Shown: positions 1 to 8,347, counted from the first letter of the stretch. The stretch: 64,000 nucleotides of DNA from Gloeotrichia echinulata CP02 (GCA_038087035.1 CP051187.1:5958001-6022000), one strand, 5' to 3'. Translations and numbers: made by a program. Notes: a model not told the origin generated them from the letters alone.

Positions 1-192
1 GATTTGGTAATGCTTTTCATTGACTCTGATAAAGTTAAACCGGAAATTCGCTATGAGGTGGCTGAGATAGGTGAGTTATTTCCCCATATTTATGGTGAGT
101 TGAATATTGACGCTGTGTTTCAGGTGATTGATTTTGAATCTGGGGAAGATGGTTTTTTTGTGTTACCAGAAGAGGTGATAAATTTGGAGTGA
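1..192 (+). CDS. DUF952 family protein, 5' end outside window
   Basis: Only the C-terminal 63 codons are present and the frame is open from base 1. The stretch ELFPHIYGELNIDAV followed by a short hydrophobic end is the characteristic C-terminus of DUF952 proteins, small single-domain proteins of about 100-120 aa, so roughly the N-terminal half is missing. The biochemical function of DUF952 is unknown. The next gene begins 28 bp downstream on the same strand, so it may be co-transcribed with the atzG/atzE-like pair. Family assignment comes from motif recognition only. Confidence 0.7.
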   Translation, partial: DLVMLFIDSDKVKPEIRYEVAEIGELFPHIYGELNIDAVFQVIDFESGEDGFFVLPEEVINLE

Positions 193-220
193 CGAACCGC
201 AGATGCGCGGAGGAAGAAAG

Positions 221-409
221 ATGGAAGCTGACGGGTTTGATGTGGGTGAATATGTGGATCAAATGGCGTTGTTGCTGGATTTGCAGTTAAGGGATGAATA
301 TCGTGATGGGGTGGTGACAAATTTTGAGAGAATAAAGGCGATCGCTCTAGTGGTAAATTCTTTTCCTTTACCTGAAGAAGTGGAACCTGCACCTGTGCTT
401 GAACCATGA
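221..409 (+). CDS. AtzG-like small subunit (DUF4089 type)
   Basis: This is a 62-aa protein. ATG at 221 is chosen because a clear GGAGGA ribosome site sits at 209-214; an in-frame ATG at 203 lacks one. Features seen are an N-terminal segment like VGEYVDQMALLLDLQL, a basic middle, and the end ..FPLPEEVEPAPVLEP, which fits the small AtzG-like helical proteins that bind AtzE amidases. Its stop overlaps the next start as ATGA (406-409), indicating translational coupling. In the known AtzE-AtzG complex (cyanuric acid/biuret pathway) the small subunit packs against AtzE in a heterotetramer resembling GatCAB. Assignment rests largely on this gene partnership. Confidence 0.72.
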   Translation: MEADGFDVGEYVDQMALLLDLQLRDEYRDGVVTNFERIKAIALVVNSFPLPEEVEPAPVLEP

Positions 410-1779
410 ATGATGCTGTATCAATAGCTGCTGCTGTGCGTGAAGGTACGGTTAGCGCGGTGGAGGTGACTGAAGCTGCGTTAGCGAAAATTGCAGCGCG
501 GGATAATCAACTCAATTGTTTTACGGTTGTGATGGCGGATACGGTTTTGGCTGATGCTGTACGCATTGATAGGGAAATAGCTGCAGGTAATCATCCTGGT
601 GTGCTTGCTGGTGTACCTTTTGCGGTGAAAAATTTGTTTGATATCGCTGGTATAATAACTCTGGCGGGGTCGAAAATTAATGCCGAAAATCCGCCAGCTA
701 GTCAAGATGCAACTGCAGTTGCTAGGTTGAAGCAGGCGGGTGGGGTGTTGGTAGGCGCTTTAAATATGGATGAGTACGCCTATGGGTTTGTAACGGAAAA
801 TTTCCATTATGGTGCGACTCGCAACCCCCATGATTTACAGCGGGTCGCTGGTGGTTCTTCTGGTGGTTCCGCTGCGTCTGTTGCGGCTGGTTTGATACCG
901 CTGACCCTGGGTTCTGATACTAACGGTTCGATTCGGGTTCCCGCTGCTTTGTGTGGCGTTTTGGGTTTGAAGCCGACTTACGGAAGATTATCCCGTGCTG
1001 GGGTGGCTTTATTTTCTAGCAGTTTTGACCACATCGGACCTTTTGCTCGTTCGGTAGCAGATATCGCTACCGTGTTTGATGTGCTACAAGGGGAAGATGA
1101 ACGTGATCCGGTTTGTACTAAACGCCCCCCTGAACCGTGTTTACCGCAGATAAATCAAGATATTTCTGGTATAAGGATTGCCATTGCTGCTGATTATTTT
1201 GTCAAAGGTGCAGCGCCGGAAGCCTTGGCTGCAGTAGAAAAAGTGGCTCTGGCGTTGGATGTAACTGAGTATGTGACTATACCCGAAGCTAACCGAGCTA
1301 GGGCGGCGGCGTTTGTAATTACAGCTACTGAGGGCGCAAATCTGCATTTAGAAAAATTGCGATCGCGTCCCCAAGATTTCGACCCCGCTACACGCGATCG
1401 CTTTTTGGCTGGGGCGTTAATACCGAGTAGCTGGTATTTGCAAGCGCAACGCTTTAGAAAATGGTATCGCGATCGCGTCCGAGAAATCTTTCAAAATGTG
1501 GATGTAATTCTCGCCCCAACTACACCAATTTCTGCACCATTAATTGGTCAAGAAACTATGATTTTAGATGGGGAGGAAATTCTTGTCCGTCCCCATTTGG
1601 GGTTATTTACTCAACCATTATCTTTTATCGGCTTACCTGTTTTATCAGTACCAATTCAGCTTCCCAATTCTTTACCTTTAGGGGTTCAACTAATAGCAGC
1701 ACCGTATAATGAAGCCTTAATTTTAAAAGTTGCATCTGTACTGGAATCTCAAGATATAATTTCATTAACTGTTGTATAG
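406..1779 (+). CDS. AtzE family amidohydrolase (amidase-signature enzyme)
   Basis: A 457-aa amidase-signature protein. The Ser-cisSer-Lys triad is visible: Lys75 in VPFAVKNLFD, cis-Ser151 in GGSSGGSAAS, and the nucleophile Ser175 in GSDTNGSIRVPAALCG. This spacing matches AtzE, 1-carboxybiuret hydrolase, and GatA. The length is normal for the family and the enzyme should be cytosolic. It is coupled to the upstream AtzG-like gene by a 4-bp overlap, which favours AtzE over a generic amidase or GatA. The natural substrate in a cyanobacterium is not certain; 1-carboxybiuret or another N-carboxy-urea compound is the family expectation. Its 3' end overlaps by 15 bp the C-terminal relic of the GNAT gene on the other strand. 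Confidence 0.85.
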   Translation: MNDAVSIAAAVREGTVSAVEVTEAALAKIAARDNQLNCFTVVMADTVLADAVRIDREIAAGNHPGVLAGVPFAVKNLFDIAGIITLAGSKINAENPPASQDATAVARLKQAGGVLVGALNMDEYAYGFVTENFHYGATRNPHDLQRVAGGSSGGSAASVAAGLIPLTLGSDTNGSIRVPAALCGVLGLKPTYGRLSRAGVALFSSSFDHIGPFARSVADIATVFDVLQGEDERDPVCTKRPPEPCLPQINQDISGIRIAIAADYFVKGAAPEALAAVEKVALALDVTEYVTIPEANRARAAAFVITATEGANLHLEKLRSRPQDFDPATRDRFLAGALIPSSWYLQAQRFRKWYRDRVREIFQNVDVILAPTTPISAPLIGQETMILDGEEILVRPHLGLFTQPLSFIGLPVLSVPIQLPNSLPLGVQLIAAPYNEALILKVASVLESQDIISLTVV

Positions 1780-2292
1780 ATTTCCTCTTAACTTTAATTC
1801 CATAAAGACCCAATTTGCTCGATATTTTTGTGGTATCTCTGTTTTTTGAACATACGGTGCGATATTTTGAAAGCCAAATCGACGATAAAGCGCTAGCGCT
1901 TCTTTCGCATACAGACCAGTATCTAATCGCAGATGAGCGTAACCTATTTGGGAAGCTTCATTAATAATAGCTTGTAATAAATATCGACCTATTCATTTTC
2001 TTCGCAACTCAGGCTTTACATACATTCTTTTAATTTCACCAATATCTTCGCCAATCTTTCGCAGACAAACACAACCTGCTATTTGTCCATCATATTGTCC
2101 TAGTAACAAGCGTCCTTCTGACGGCGCGAATTGGTCAATTTGACTCAGATATTGCTCAGAAAATGTATTAACATCTAAATTGATGCCAAATTCCTGACTG
2201 AATATCAACTTAGTCTCGTTACAATATTCCCAAAATATTTCCTGTACATGATTTTTGTGTTCATCAGTCTCGACTTGGATAATTTGCAGCAT
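1765..2292 (-). pseudogene. GNAT acetyltransferase interrupted by one in-frame stop
   Basis: Reading leftwards from ATG at 2292, the frame encodes a GNAT N-acyltransferase. It runs to ..IKRMYVKPELRRK, is stopped by TGA at 1993-1995, and continues in the same frame with IGRYLLQAIINEASQIGYAH and FGFQNIAPYVQKTE to a stop at 1765. The expected acetyl-CoA loop would read R-R-K-G-I-G, so a single G-to-T change (GGA to TGA) explains the stop. The remainder is intact, so the inactivation is recent or is a sequence error. The start codon lies 8 bp from a 196-bp MITE, so the native promoter has been replaced. Substrate unknown. Confidence 0.85.
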
Positions 2293-2300
2293 AAAAATGT

Positions 2301-2496
2301 GGTTCTTGCGTACTTAACGTGCTAAATTTTTAATTACAGTCGATAACTTTGTTTTAAAATCAAGGCTTACAGGCGCTTATAGCCAAAATTTTAATCATCA
2401 GACCTAAAAGGCAGTAAATAATGGCTGTCATCTTATCCCAGCAAGGAGTTCAAGCTTATTTTTCAACATATTTAGCACGCTAAGTACGCAAGAACC
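2301..2496. mobile_element. 196-bp MITE, family A, copy 1
   Basis: Terminal inverted repeats run GGTTCTTGCGTACTTAACGT... inward from 2301 and, as reverse complement, from 2496 (..GCTAAGTACGCAAGAACC). There is no coding capacity. The reverse complement of bases 28773-28968 is identical at all but one position by eye (base near 2450). On its right the element directly abuts the decapitated oxygenase relic at 2498; on its left it abuts the GNAT start. I saw no convincing target-site duplication. Confidence 0.88.
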
Positions 2497-2497
2497 G

Positions 2498-2683
2498 CAT
2501 CGGGTGATGATTCCCCATGACAACAGGGTAAACCAATCTCGATATTCTATCGCGTTTTTCTGCCATCCTAATCATGATACAGAAATTGCTTGTCTTGAAA
2601 GTTGTCAAAAAGAAAATCCACCTATGTATCCTCCTATTTTAGCGGGAGAATATCTTTTAAGTCGTTTACAAGCAACATATTAA
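2498..2683 (+). pseudogene. C-terminal relic of a 2OG-Fe(II) oxygenase (IPNS-like)
   Basis: An open frame without its own start encodes HRVMIPHDNRVNQSRYSIAF, then FFCHPNHD, and ends PPILAGEYLLSRLQATY. This is the end of the isopenicillin-N-synthase-like oxygenase fold: the HR(V) distal histidine, the RYSI 2-oxoglutarate-binding arginine, and the conserved GEYL..RL tail. About 61 codons remain; the N-terminal ~250 aa are missing and the break coincides with the end of the MITE at 2496. The FAD oxidoreductase starts 5 bp after the stop, so the two were probably co-transcribed. Nonfunctional. Confidence 0.85.
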
Positions 2684-2688
2684 ATTCA

Positions 2689-3864
2689 ATGAAAACCTAT
2701 GACTGGATTGTGGTTGGTGGTGGCATTACAGGTGCTACACTTAGTTATGAACTAGTGCAGAAAGGCTTTAGGGTGTTGTTGTTAGAAAAAGACGCGACGC
2801 CAGATAATGCCACGCGCTATAGTTATGGTGGACTTGCTTATTGGTCGGGGACTACAGCCTTAACTCGCCAATTGTGTACAGAAGCGATCGCCCGTTATCA
2901 AATTTTAGCTCAAGAGTTAGACGCTGATATTGAATTTCGCGAATTAGACTTATTACTCACTATATCCGCTGATAGTAATCCCGAAAATACTGCTGCATCC
3001 TACATCCATTGTGCCATTCCACCCCGCCTAATCAGTGTACAACAAGCTTGTGAGTTAGAGCCGCTATTAAATCAGGATGCGATCGCAGGTGCTTTAATTG
3101 TAAAACACGGTCATATCCACCCACAAAAAACAGCACAAGCTTATATTCAAGCTTTTTTACGTGCTGGTGGTGAAATGCATATCACCAAAGCATTAGAATT
3201 AACTCCCCTCCTCGCTTCCGGGGTGGGGTTTAGCGCTATAAATACAACTACCCAAACCTATCAAAGTGCTAACATTGTCATCTGTGCCGGTGGACTCAGC
3301 CGACAATTATTAAAATCAGCGGGTATTCCTATCAATTTATATTTTACCCACGCAGAAATTATTGAAACTCCATCCGTTGATTTGCGGTTACACACTTTAG
3401 TTACATCAGCCAATTTGCAAAGGTTTCAACTAGAATCTAAATCAACTCAAGTTGATAAGTTATGGGATGAAATCGGTAATGAAATCATACCACCAATTTT
3501 AGATGCCGGTGCGATTCAGTTTCAAAATGGTAGTTTGCGCTTAGGTCAAATTAGCCGCGCTCTGACCGACCCAAATGCTGAAATTAATCCCAATCAAAGT
3601 GAAGCTTGGTTGCGTCAAAGTGTGGGGAAATTTTTACCAGCTTTGGCAAATTTACCAGGAAATTGGCATCATTGTTTAGTGGCGTTTAGTAGTGACAACC
3701 TCCCTTTAATTGGTGCTATTCCCGGATTTGATGGTATTCATGTTTTCTCTGGATTTAGCAATCCTTTAGTTATTATACCACCCTTAGCACAACGCTTTGC
3801 TAACTTTGCAACTGGCAAGGAAGATCCAATTATTTCTCAGCTATCTCCATCTCGGTTTAAATAA
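2689..3864 (+). CDS. FAD-dependent oxidoreductase (D-amino-acid oxidase family)
   Basis: This is a 391-aa protein from ATG 2689; an upstream in-frame start at 2602 would overlap the oxygenase relic and add non-conserved residues. The N-terminus MKTYDWIVVGGGITGATLSY carries the GxGxxG dinucleotide-binding fold followed by LLLEKD, the acidic residue that binds the FAD ribose. A GALIVKHGHIHPQKTAQAY segment and the C-terminal FSGFSNPLVIIPPLAQRFA are typical of the glycine/D-amino-acid oxidase (DAO) superfamily. The role is probably oxidation of an amine or amino acid; the substrate is unknown. It sits right behind the oxygenase relic, so it has probably lost its partner and original promoter. Confidence 0.8.
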   Translation: MKTYDWIVVGGGITGATLSYELVQKGFRVLLLEKDATPDNATRYSYGGLAYWSGTTALTRQLCTEAIARYQILAQELDADIEFRELDLLLTISADSNPENTAASYIHCAIPPRLISVQQACELEPLLNQDAIAGALIVKHGHIHPQKTAQAYIQAFLRAGGEMHITKALELTPLLASGVGFSAINTTTQTYQSANIVICAGGLSRQLLKSAGIPINLYFTHAEIIETPSVDLRLHTLVTSANLQRFQLESKSTQVDKLWDEIGNEIIPPILDAGAIQFQNGSLRLGQISRALTDPNAEINPNQSEAWLRQSVGKFLPALANLPGNWHHCLVAFSSDNLPLIGAIPGFDGIHVFSGFSNPLVIIPPLAQRFANFATGKEDPIISQLSPSRFK

Positions 3865-3908
3865 TCTTTTAACAAGTAAAAAAATGTTGGTAACAGATTG
3901 ATATATTT

Positions 3909-3934
3909 GTAGGGGCGCAAGGCCTTGCGCCCCC
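3909..3934. repeat. Dispersed GC-rich palindrome (gcgcaaggccttgcgc core)
   Basis: A perfect inverted repeat around AAGGCCTT with GGGGCGC/GCGCCCC arms. The same core recurs near 4951, 14072, 25207, 44010, 47737, 55231 and 55993. Here it stands alone, without the larger flanking element found at most other sites. Confidence 0.85.
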
Positions 3935-3963
3935 TCCCCACGTGCGCTTAGGGGTTCCGAGGA

Positions 3964-4713
3964 TTAATTTCGACTGTTATTGAATGTGATTTCTTCTACG
4001 TTAATATCAATTGTATCTCCAGAAATTAGCTCTGCTGCTTCTTGCAAAAGTTCATCTTGTTCCTTTTGAATCACCTTTAAGCGATGGGAAATTTCTGCTA
4101 ATCTTTGCTGTTTACCTTGATAAATTGTCGGTGAGATTATAGATATTAAATTTTTGTCATTATCAGATTGTTTAGCAAAATTAATTTTTTGAACAGCAAA
4201 TCTTCCCAGATTGGTCAAAATAACCGTCATTAAAGCCTGCAGTAATTTTAAGGGAAATTTAAGTATTGACCAACTAGCGGTTTCAATTAAACGTATAATC
4301 GCTTTAATGATGCTCCAAACTAGAGCAAGCATAAAAAGCAAAATTACACAACTGATAATTGGGTGATTAGCTGCCCAACCTAGGATTTGAAATAGCTTTA
4401 AAAATATTGGGTGTTGTGTCAGCCAATCATTTATCGAAGAAGCGAGCGCTGTTTTAACGGCTACAGATGTGGTATTTTTGACTTGCTCTGCTGTTTGCAA
4501 ACCTTGTTCTAACGAGCCTTTAGCTTGCTCAAGGGTTGTTGTGGCTGTATCAATTACCCTATCGGTAGCTTGAGTAGCTGTTTCCTTTAAAGACTCACCA
4601 ACTTGCTGTGCTGAGTTGGTCAGAGAATGAACCCTTTCGTTAACAAAGCCTTTGACTTTTTGAAAGTGTTGAAGAACTCCTTCAGACAAATGTAAATCTA
4701 TTTGAGGTGTCAT
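3964..4713 (-). CDS. Membrane-anchored coiled-coil protein of unknown function
   Basis: About 249 aa from ATG 4713; a GTG four codons upstream is possible. Residues ~10-90 form a long amphipathic Thr/Gln/Ala-rich helix with apolipoprotein-like repeats (VGESLKETATQATDRV, TTTLEQAKGSLEQGL). Two hydrophobic segments follow around the middle (NHPIISCVILLFMLALVWSI and a second amphipathic membrane stretch). The C-terminus has another coiled coil (RLKVIQKEQDELLQEAAELI). The architecture suggests a membrane-associated structural or stress protein. No enzyme motif was recognised. The P450 relic ends 8 bp upstream of the start. Confidence 0.6.
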   Translation of the reverse strand: MTPQIDLHLSEGVLQHFQKVKGFVNERVHSLTNSAQQVGESLKETATQATDRVIDTATTTLEQAKGSLEQGLQTAEQVKNTTSVAVKTALASSINDWLTQHPIFLKLFQILGWAANHPIISCVILLFMLALVWSIIKAIIRLIETASWSILKFPLKLLQALMTVILTNLGRFAVQKINFAKQSDNDKNLISIISPTIYQGKQQRLAEISHRLKVIQKEQDELLQEAAELISGDTIDINVEEITFNNSRN

Positions 4714-4721
4714 ATAACATT

Positions 4722-4919
4722 TCACCGATGCTGAAATCTAACCCGCAATCCATCTTTAGGGTGATTGGTGGGAATTTGCACTGGATCTAAACTTTGATTC
4801 GGCAATATTTCCCAATCATAGCTGCATAAAAGATGGGCTGCAACAATTTTCATTTCCATTTTCGCAAAAGCGATCCCAATACACACCCGTAGTCCTCCAC
4901 CAAAGCCAATTATACCAAT
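4722..4919 (-). pseudogene. C-terminal relic of a cytochrome P450
   Basis: Reading leftwards the frame gives GFGGGLRVCIGIAFAKMEMK, the P450 haem-binding loop with its cysteine thiolate ligand, followed by the normal C-terminal segment (AAHLLCSYDWEILPNQSLDP, then PTNHPKDGLRVRF) and a stop at 4722-4724. The upstream ~390 aa are absent; the frame breaks next to the palindromic repeat at 4951. Too little remains for function. Confidence 0.85.
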
Positions 4920-4950
4920 TCAAACAATCTTTGCAACACATCAATAATCT

Positions 4951-4978
4951 GTAGGGGCGCAAGGCCTTGCGCCCCTAC
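4951..4978. repeat. Dispersed GC-rich palindrome (gcgcaaggccttgcgc core)
   Basis: A perfect 28-bp inverted repeat, GTAGGGGCGC/GCGCCCCTAC around AAGGCCTT. It lies just upstream (in gene direction) of the P450 relic, where the missing part of that gene should start. Confidence 0.88.
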
Positions 4979-5029
4979 CCTATCTGTCCCATTCTTTTGT
5001 TTAATTGCTATTACTCCCTTCCCGCTAGA

Positions 5030-5277
5030 AGATTACCGTTCGCGGAGCGTCCCGTAGGGAAATAATTTTTAGCTCACGCAAAGGCGCATTCGCGGAGCGT
5101 CTCGCAGAGAAGGCGCAAAGGCGCATTCGCGGAGCGTCTGTCTTCAACACGCTACGCGAACGCAGAGAAGATCTTCAACCCACGGAGGTGGGTTTTGTCT
5201 GTGTAGCCGCGATTTCTAATCGCCAGGGCTTTTCAAACATCCTCTTAGACCGGGAAGGGAGTAAATAAAATTAAGTA
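5030..5277. repeat. Intergenic block of short dispersed repeats after the phn operon
   Basis: There is no gene here. The stretch contains several copies of a degenerate repeat of the type TTCGCGGAGCGTC / CGCAGAGAAGGCGCA (5037-5170), also seen near 16808, 29211, 34386, 42134, 44345 and 56285. A short hairpin follows at 5177-5194 (AACCCAC/GTGGGTT) with a T-rich 3' side. This hairpin resembles the one at 30631-30650. Whether it terminates phnM transcription, which arrives from the right on the minus strand, is not clear. Confidence 0.6.
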
Positions 5278-6414
5278 TTAAGCAACACGATGACCTTGGC
5301 AGATAGTTGTATTTAATCGGGGTACGATACCATCATCATGAATAGTGATCAAATCCGCTCTTTTTCCTACCTCTAGACTACCGCGATCTGGGAAAATATC
5401 AATGGCTTTTGCTGGATTACTCGTAGCTAATTGCATAGCTTCGTAAATAGGCTTGCCAGTTTTATTGGCTATGATAAAGATTGATTGTAATAGACTTTGA
5501 GGAACATAATCAGAAGAAATCACGTCCACTAAATTGTGCAATACAAGCTCCATCGCCGAAACATTACCAGAGTGAGAACCCCCAAGGACTAAATTAGGCG
5601 CACCCATCAAAACTTGTAATCCGCAGTTGTGCGCGGCTTTTGCAGCTTCTAAGGTGGTGGGAAACTCAGATAGCACTACGCCATCTTGTACCGCTTCCTG
5701 AACATGTTCCAGTGTAGCATCATCATGACTTGCTAAGGAAATACCTTTGGCTTTGCTGAGTTCTACTAGATCTCTACGGTTTTTCTGTGCATATATTTCT
5801 TGTTGTTGCTGACGAGTCAGGATAAATTCTGCCATTTGTTCGGAAGTAACACCGTGTTTGCCCATGTAATATTCTTTAAACTTATCTAAGCGGACAAACT
5901 GTCGTTGACCGGGGGTATGATCCATCAACGAAATCATTGATAATAGTGGATGATCGGCATATTGTGTAGTAATCTCAAAAACTTTTTCATATGCCAATTC
6001 ACAGCGTAGATGAATGCGATGTTCCACACAAAAGCTACCGGCGGCTTGTCTTTGAGAAATGATATCAATCATCGACCCAAACTTAGTTAAACGAGGGGAG
6101 CCGGTCGCCACATCCCCAATGGCGATCGCATCACATACTGTTGTTACTCCCGCACTAGCGAAATCTCGATCATGATAAACTGCTGCAGCATCTATTGGCC
6201 AGTTAATACCTGGACGAGGAGACATACAGCGTTCTAGATTGTCGGTGTGTAACTCAATCAACCCTGGTAAAAGATAATCTCCCTCACCATTTTGACCATG
6301 ACTCACAACCCCTGGTTGAATATCAGCAATCAATCCATCTCTTACTACTAAAGTTCCCAGCAGTTCTTGATCTGGGAGTTGGAGACGATAGTTAGTGTAA
6401 ATCTGCTCATTCAT
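5278..6414 (-). CDS. phnM: PhnM-type alpha-D-ribose 1-methylphosphonate 5-triphosphate diphosphatase, paralogue 2
   Basis: This 378-aa amidohydrolase-superfamily protein is the last gene of the phosphonate operon. Metal-site motifs seen are LIELHTDNLE near residue 57 and ASHDDATLEH in the middle, both in the form found in PhnM; the rest (LMDHTPGQRQF, ADLITIHDDG) is typical. PhnM hydrolyses ribose 1-methylphosphonate 5-triphosphate to the 5-phosphate plus pyrophosphate, just before C-P bond cleavage. It starts 3 bp after phnL ends, so it is coupled. A second PhnM-like gene is at 10078-11280; the two are clearly divergent in sequence, so this is not a recent duplication. One of them may have shifted substrate. 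Confidence 0.88.
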   Translation of the reverse strand: MNEQIYTNYRLQLPDQELLGTLVVRDGLIADIQPGVVSHGQNGEGDYLLPGLIELHTDNLERCMSPRPGINWPIDAAAVYHDRDFASAGVTTVCDAIAIGDVATGSPRLTKFGSMIDIISQRQAAGSFCVEHRIHLRCELAYEKVFEITTQYADHPLLSMISLMDHTPGQRQFVRLDKFKEYYMGKHGVTSEQMAEFILTRQQQQEIYAQKNRRDLVELSKAKGISLASHDDATLEHVQEAVQDGVVLSEFPTTLEAAKAAHNCGLQVLMGAPNLVLGGSHSGNVSAMELVLHNLVDVISSDYVPQSLLQSIFIIANKTGKPIYEAMQLATSNPAKAIDIFPDRGSLEVGKRADLITIHDDGIVPRLNTTICQGHRVA

Positions 6415-6417
6415 GGC

Positions 6418-7176
6418 TCAATTATCCTTCCCAAAGATTAATTCCCGGTTACAAAGCTGCGTAGACGCAGAGCTATTTGTCGTTAGACCTCTTAATTCTT
6501 CATCATGAAAAATACCAATTAAGGCACAGCCTTGAGCTTTTCGCTCTTGTAACAGTTCAATTACTACTTGGCGATTGGTAGCATCTAACGCTGAAGTTGG
6601 TTCATCCAGTAGCAAAATTGGATAATCAACTACTAAAGCACGAGTAATATTTACCCGTTGCTTTTCGCCTCCAGAAAATGTAGTGGGGGAAATATTCCAC
6701 AGTCTTTCTGGGAGGTTGAGGCGACAAAATAATTCTTTAACTTTTTGATATGCAACATCTATATTTACTCCTAATTCTAAAAGTGGTTCTGCAGCTACCT
6801 CCAACGCTGGAACTCTGGGAATTACTCGTAAAAACTGGCTGACATATCCAATTGTTTTCTGCCGAATTGTTAAAATTTCGTGGGGAGCAAGTTGACACAA
6901 ATCAACCCAATTTTGCTGATGCTTTATCCAGATGGAACCACTATCAACCCGATAATTAGCATATAAACAGCGCATAAATGTAGATTTTCCACTTCCCGAT
7001 GCTCCAGCAAGGGCGACACATTCTCCTGCATTAATGCTCAAAGATACGCCTTTTAGTACCGGTAAACAAATTCCTCCTTGCTGATGTAAAGTAAAGCTTT
7101 TTCGCAAATTTTCAACTTGTAAAACTGCTTGGCTAGCAAAATTTACTTGTCGATGATTAACAGGTAATGATTGCAT
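6418..7176 (-). CDS. phnL: C-P lyase ABC-type subunit PhnL
   Basis: About 252 aa from ATG 7176. The frame is open for another 380 bp upstream only because the heptamer repeat contains no stops; conserved PhnL sequence starts after MQSLPVNHRQVNFASQ, so 7176 is preferred. Walker A is GASGSGKST, the signature is TFSGGEKQRVN, and Walker B is ILLLDEPTSALD. PhnL is an ABC-ATPase-like protein that binds the C-P lyase core with PhnK and takes part in forming the ribose-phosphonate intermediate; it is not a transporter. A 397-bp gap holding the repeat array separates it from phnK, and only 3 bp separate it from the downstream phnM. Confidence 0.92.
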   Translation of the reverse strand: MQSLPVNHRQVNFASQAVLQVENLRKSFTLHQQGGICLPVLKGVSLSINAGECVALAGASGSGKSTFMRCLYANYRVDSGSIWIKHQQNWVDLCQLAPHEILTIRQKTIGYVSQFLRVIPRVPALEVAAEPLLELGVNIDVAYQKVKELFCRLNLPERLWNISPTTFSGGEKQRVNITRALVVDYPILLLDEPTSALDATNRQVVIELLQERKAQGCALIGIFHDEELRGLTTNSSASTQLCNRELIFGKDN

Positions 7177-7221
7177 TAAACATCTCCAGGGATTGGGGAT
7201 TGGGGATTGGGAGTAGTGACA

Positions 7222-7572
7222 AAGAGTAATGAGTAATGAGTAATGAGTAATGAGTAATGAGTAATGAGTAATGAGTAATGAGTGATGAGTAATGAGTGAT
7301 GAGTGATGAGTAATGAGTAATGAGTGATGAGTAATGAGTGATGAGTGATGAGTGATGAGTAATGAGTAATGAGTAATGAGTAATGAGTAATGAGTAATGA
7401 GTAATGAGTAATGAGTAATGAGTAATGAGTAATGAGTAATGAGTAATGAGTAATGAGTAATGAGTAATGAGTAATGAGTAATGAGTAATGAGTAATGAGT
7501 AATGAGTAATGAGTAATGAGTAATGACAAATGACAAATGACAAATGACAAACGACAAACGACAAATGACAAA
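7222..7572. repeat. Heptanucleotide tandem repeat (STRR) inside the phn operon
   Basis: About 43 copies of a 7-mer (TAATGAG, with some TGATGAG variants between 7275 and 7355) run from 7224 to 7526. Seven copies of a second 7-mer, AAATGAC/AAACGAC, follow to 7572. On the minus strand the array reads as an endless LLITHYS repeat in all three frames because 3 x 7 = 21 bp and no frame has a stop. It lies between phnK and phnL and must be transcribed with the operon. Confidence 0.95.
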
Positions 7573-7573
7573 T

Positions 7574-8347
7574 TCAAGGTGTTAAAGTGGCGCTAACTAG
7601 TAATTGAGTGTAAGGATGTTGTGGATCATCAAGCACTTGGTCAGTCAAACCTGATTCCACCACCTGTCCTTGTTGCATAACTAGTAATCTGTGAGCCAGA
7701 AGCCTGACTACGCCGATATCGTGGGTGACTATAATGACGCTGAGTTGAAAATTTCGGACAAGCGATCGCAACAAATCTAATAACCGTGCTTGTACCGAGA
7801 CATCTAACCCCCCCGTCGGTTCATCCATTAATATCAAGCGAGGACGTGTCACCAACACACGAGCCAGTTGTAATCTTTGTTGCATCCCTCCCGAAAAGTG
7901 AATTGGCAAATCATCTATCCGCCCTGGGTCAATTTCCACTTGTTGTAGCCAGTGGGCTGCTTCATCCCGAATTTTACCGTAATGCCGTACTCCTATATCT
8001 AGTAGGCGTTCGCCAATATTGGCGCCAGCACTGACCCTCATTCGCAAACCATCACGGGGATTTTGCTGAACAAAACCCCACTCTGTTCGCATCAATAAAC
8101 GCCGTTTAGCTTCCGCAAGCTGGCAAATATCTAAGTAATCTCCACTACTACTAGCATAAATAATATTACCCTGGTCAAGAGAAATTTGATTGGCGATCGC
8201 ACTCAGCAAAGTAGACTTACCTGAACCTGATTCGCCAACAATACCGAGAACTTGTCCAGGATAGAGATCAAAAGAAATGCGATCGCACGCTTTAATTGCG
8301 CCGTAGGATTTACTCAGTTCGTGAACCTGTAAAAGAGGTTTAGTCAT
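7574..8347 (-). CDS. phnK: C-P lyase ABC-type subunit PhnK
   Basis: A 257-aa protein. It carries Walker A GESGSGKST, signature HFSGGMQQRLQLAR, Walker B LILMDEPTGGLD, and the H-loop VTHDIG. The N-terminus MTKPLLQVHELSKSYG is a standard start. PhnK is the ABC-like ATPase that docks on PhnJ in the PhnGHIJ core. The C-terminal DDPQHPYTQLL is of the oligopeptide-ABC type, as in other PhnK proteins. Position between phnJ and phnL agrees with the canonical phnGHIJKLM order. Repeat blocks flank it on both sides, which is unusual inside an operon. Confidence 0.93.
   Translation of the reverse strand: MTKPLLQVHELSKSYGAIKACDRISFDLYPGQVLGIVGESGSGKSTLLSAIANQISLDQGNIIYASSSGDYLDICQLAEAKRRLLMRTEWGFVQQNPRDGLRMRVSAGANIGERLLDIGVRHYGKIRDEAAHWLQQVEIDPGRIDDLPIHFSGGMQQRLQLARVLVTRPRLILMDEPTGGLDVSVQARLLDLLRSLVRNFQLSVIIVTHDIGVVRLLAHRLLVMQQGQVVESGLTDQVLDDPQHPYTQLLVSATLTP

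Noticed and set aside
7176..7577. Long reading frames through the TAATGAG array (apparent 130-380 aa proteins)
   Set aside because: Seven-bp repeats without stops give open frames in all three phases; no conserved sequence or ribosome site supports them.
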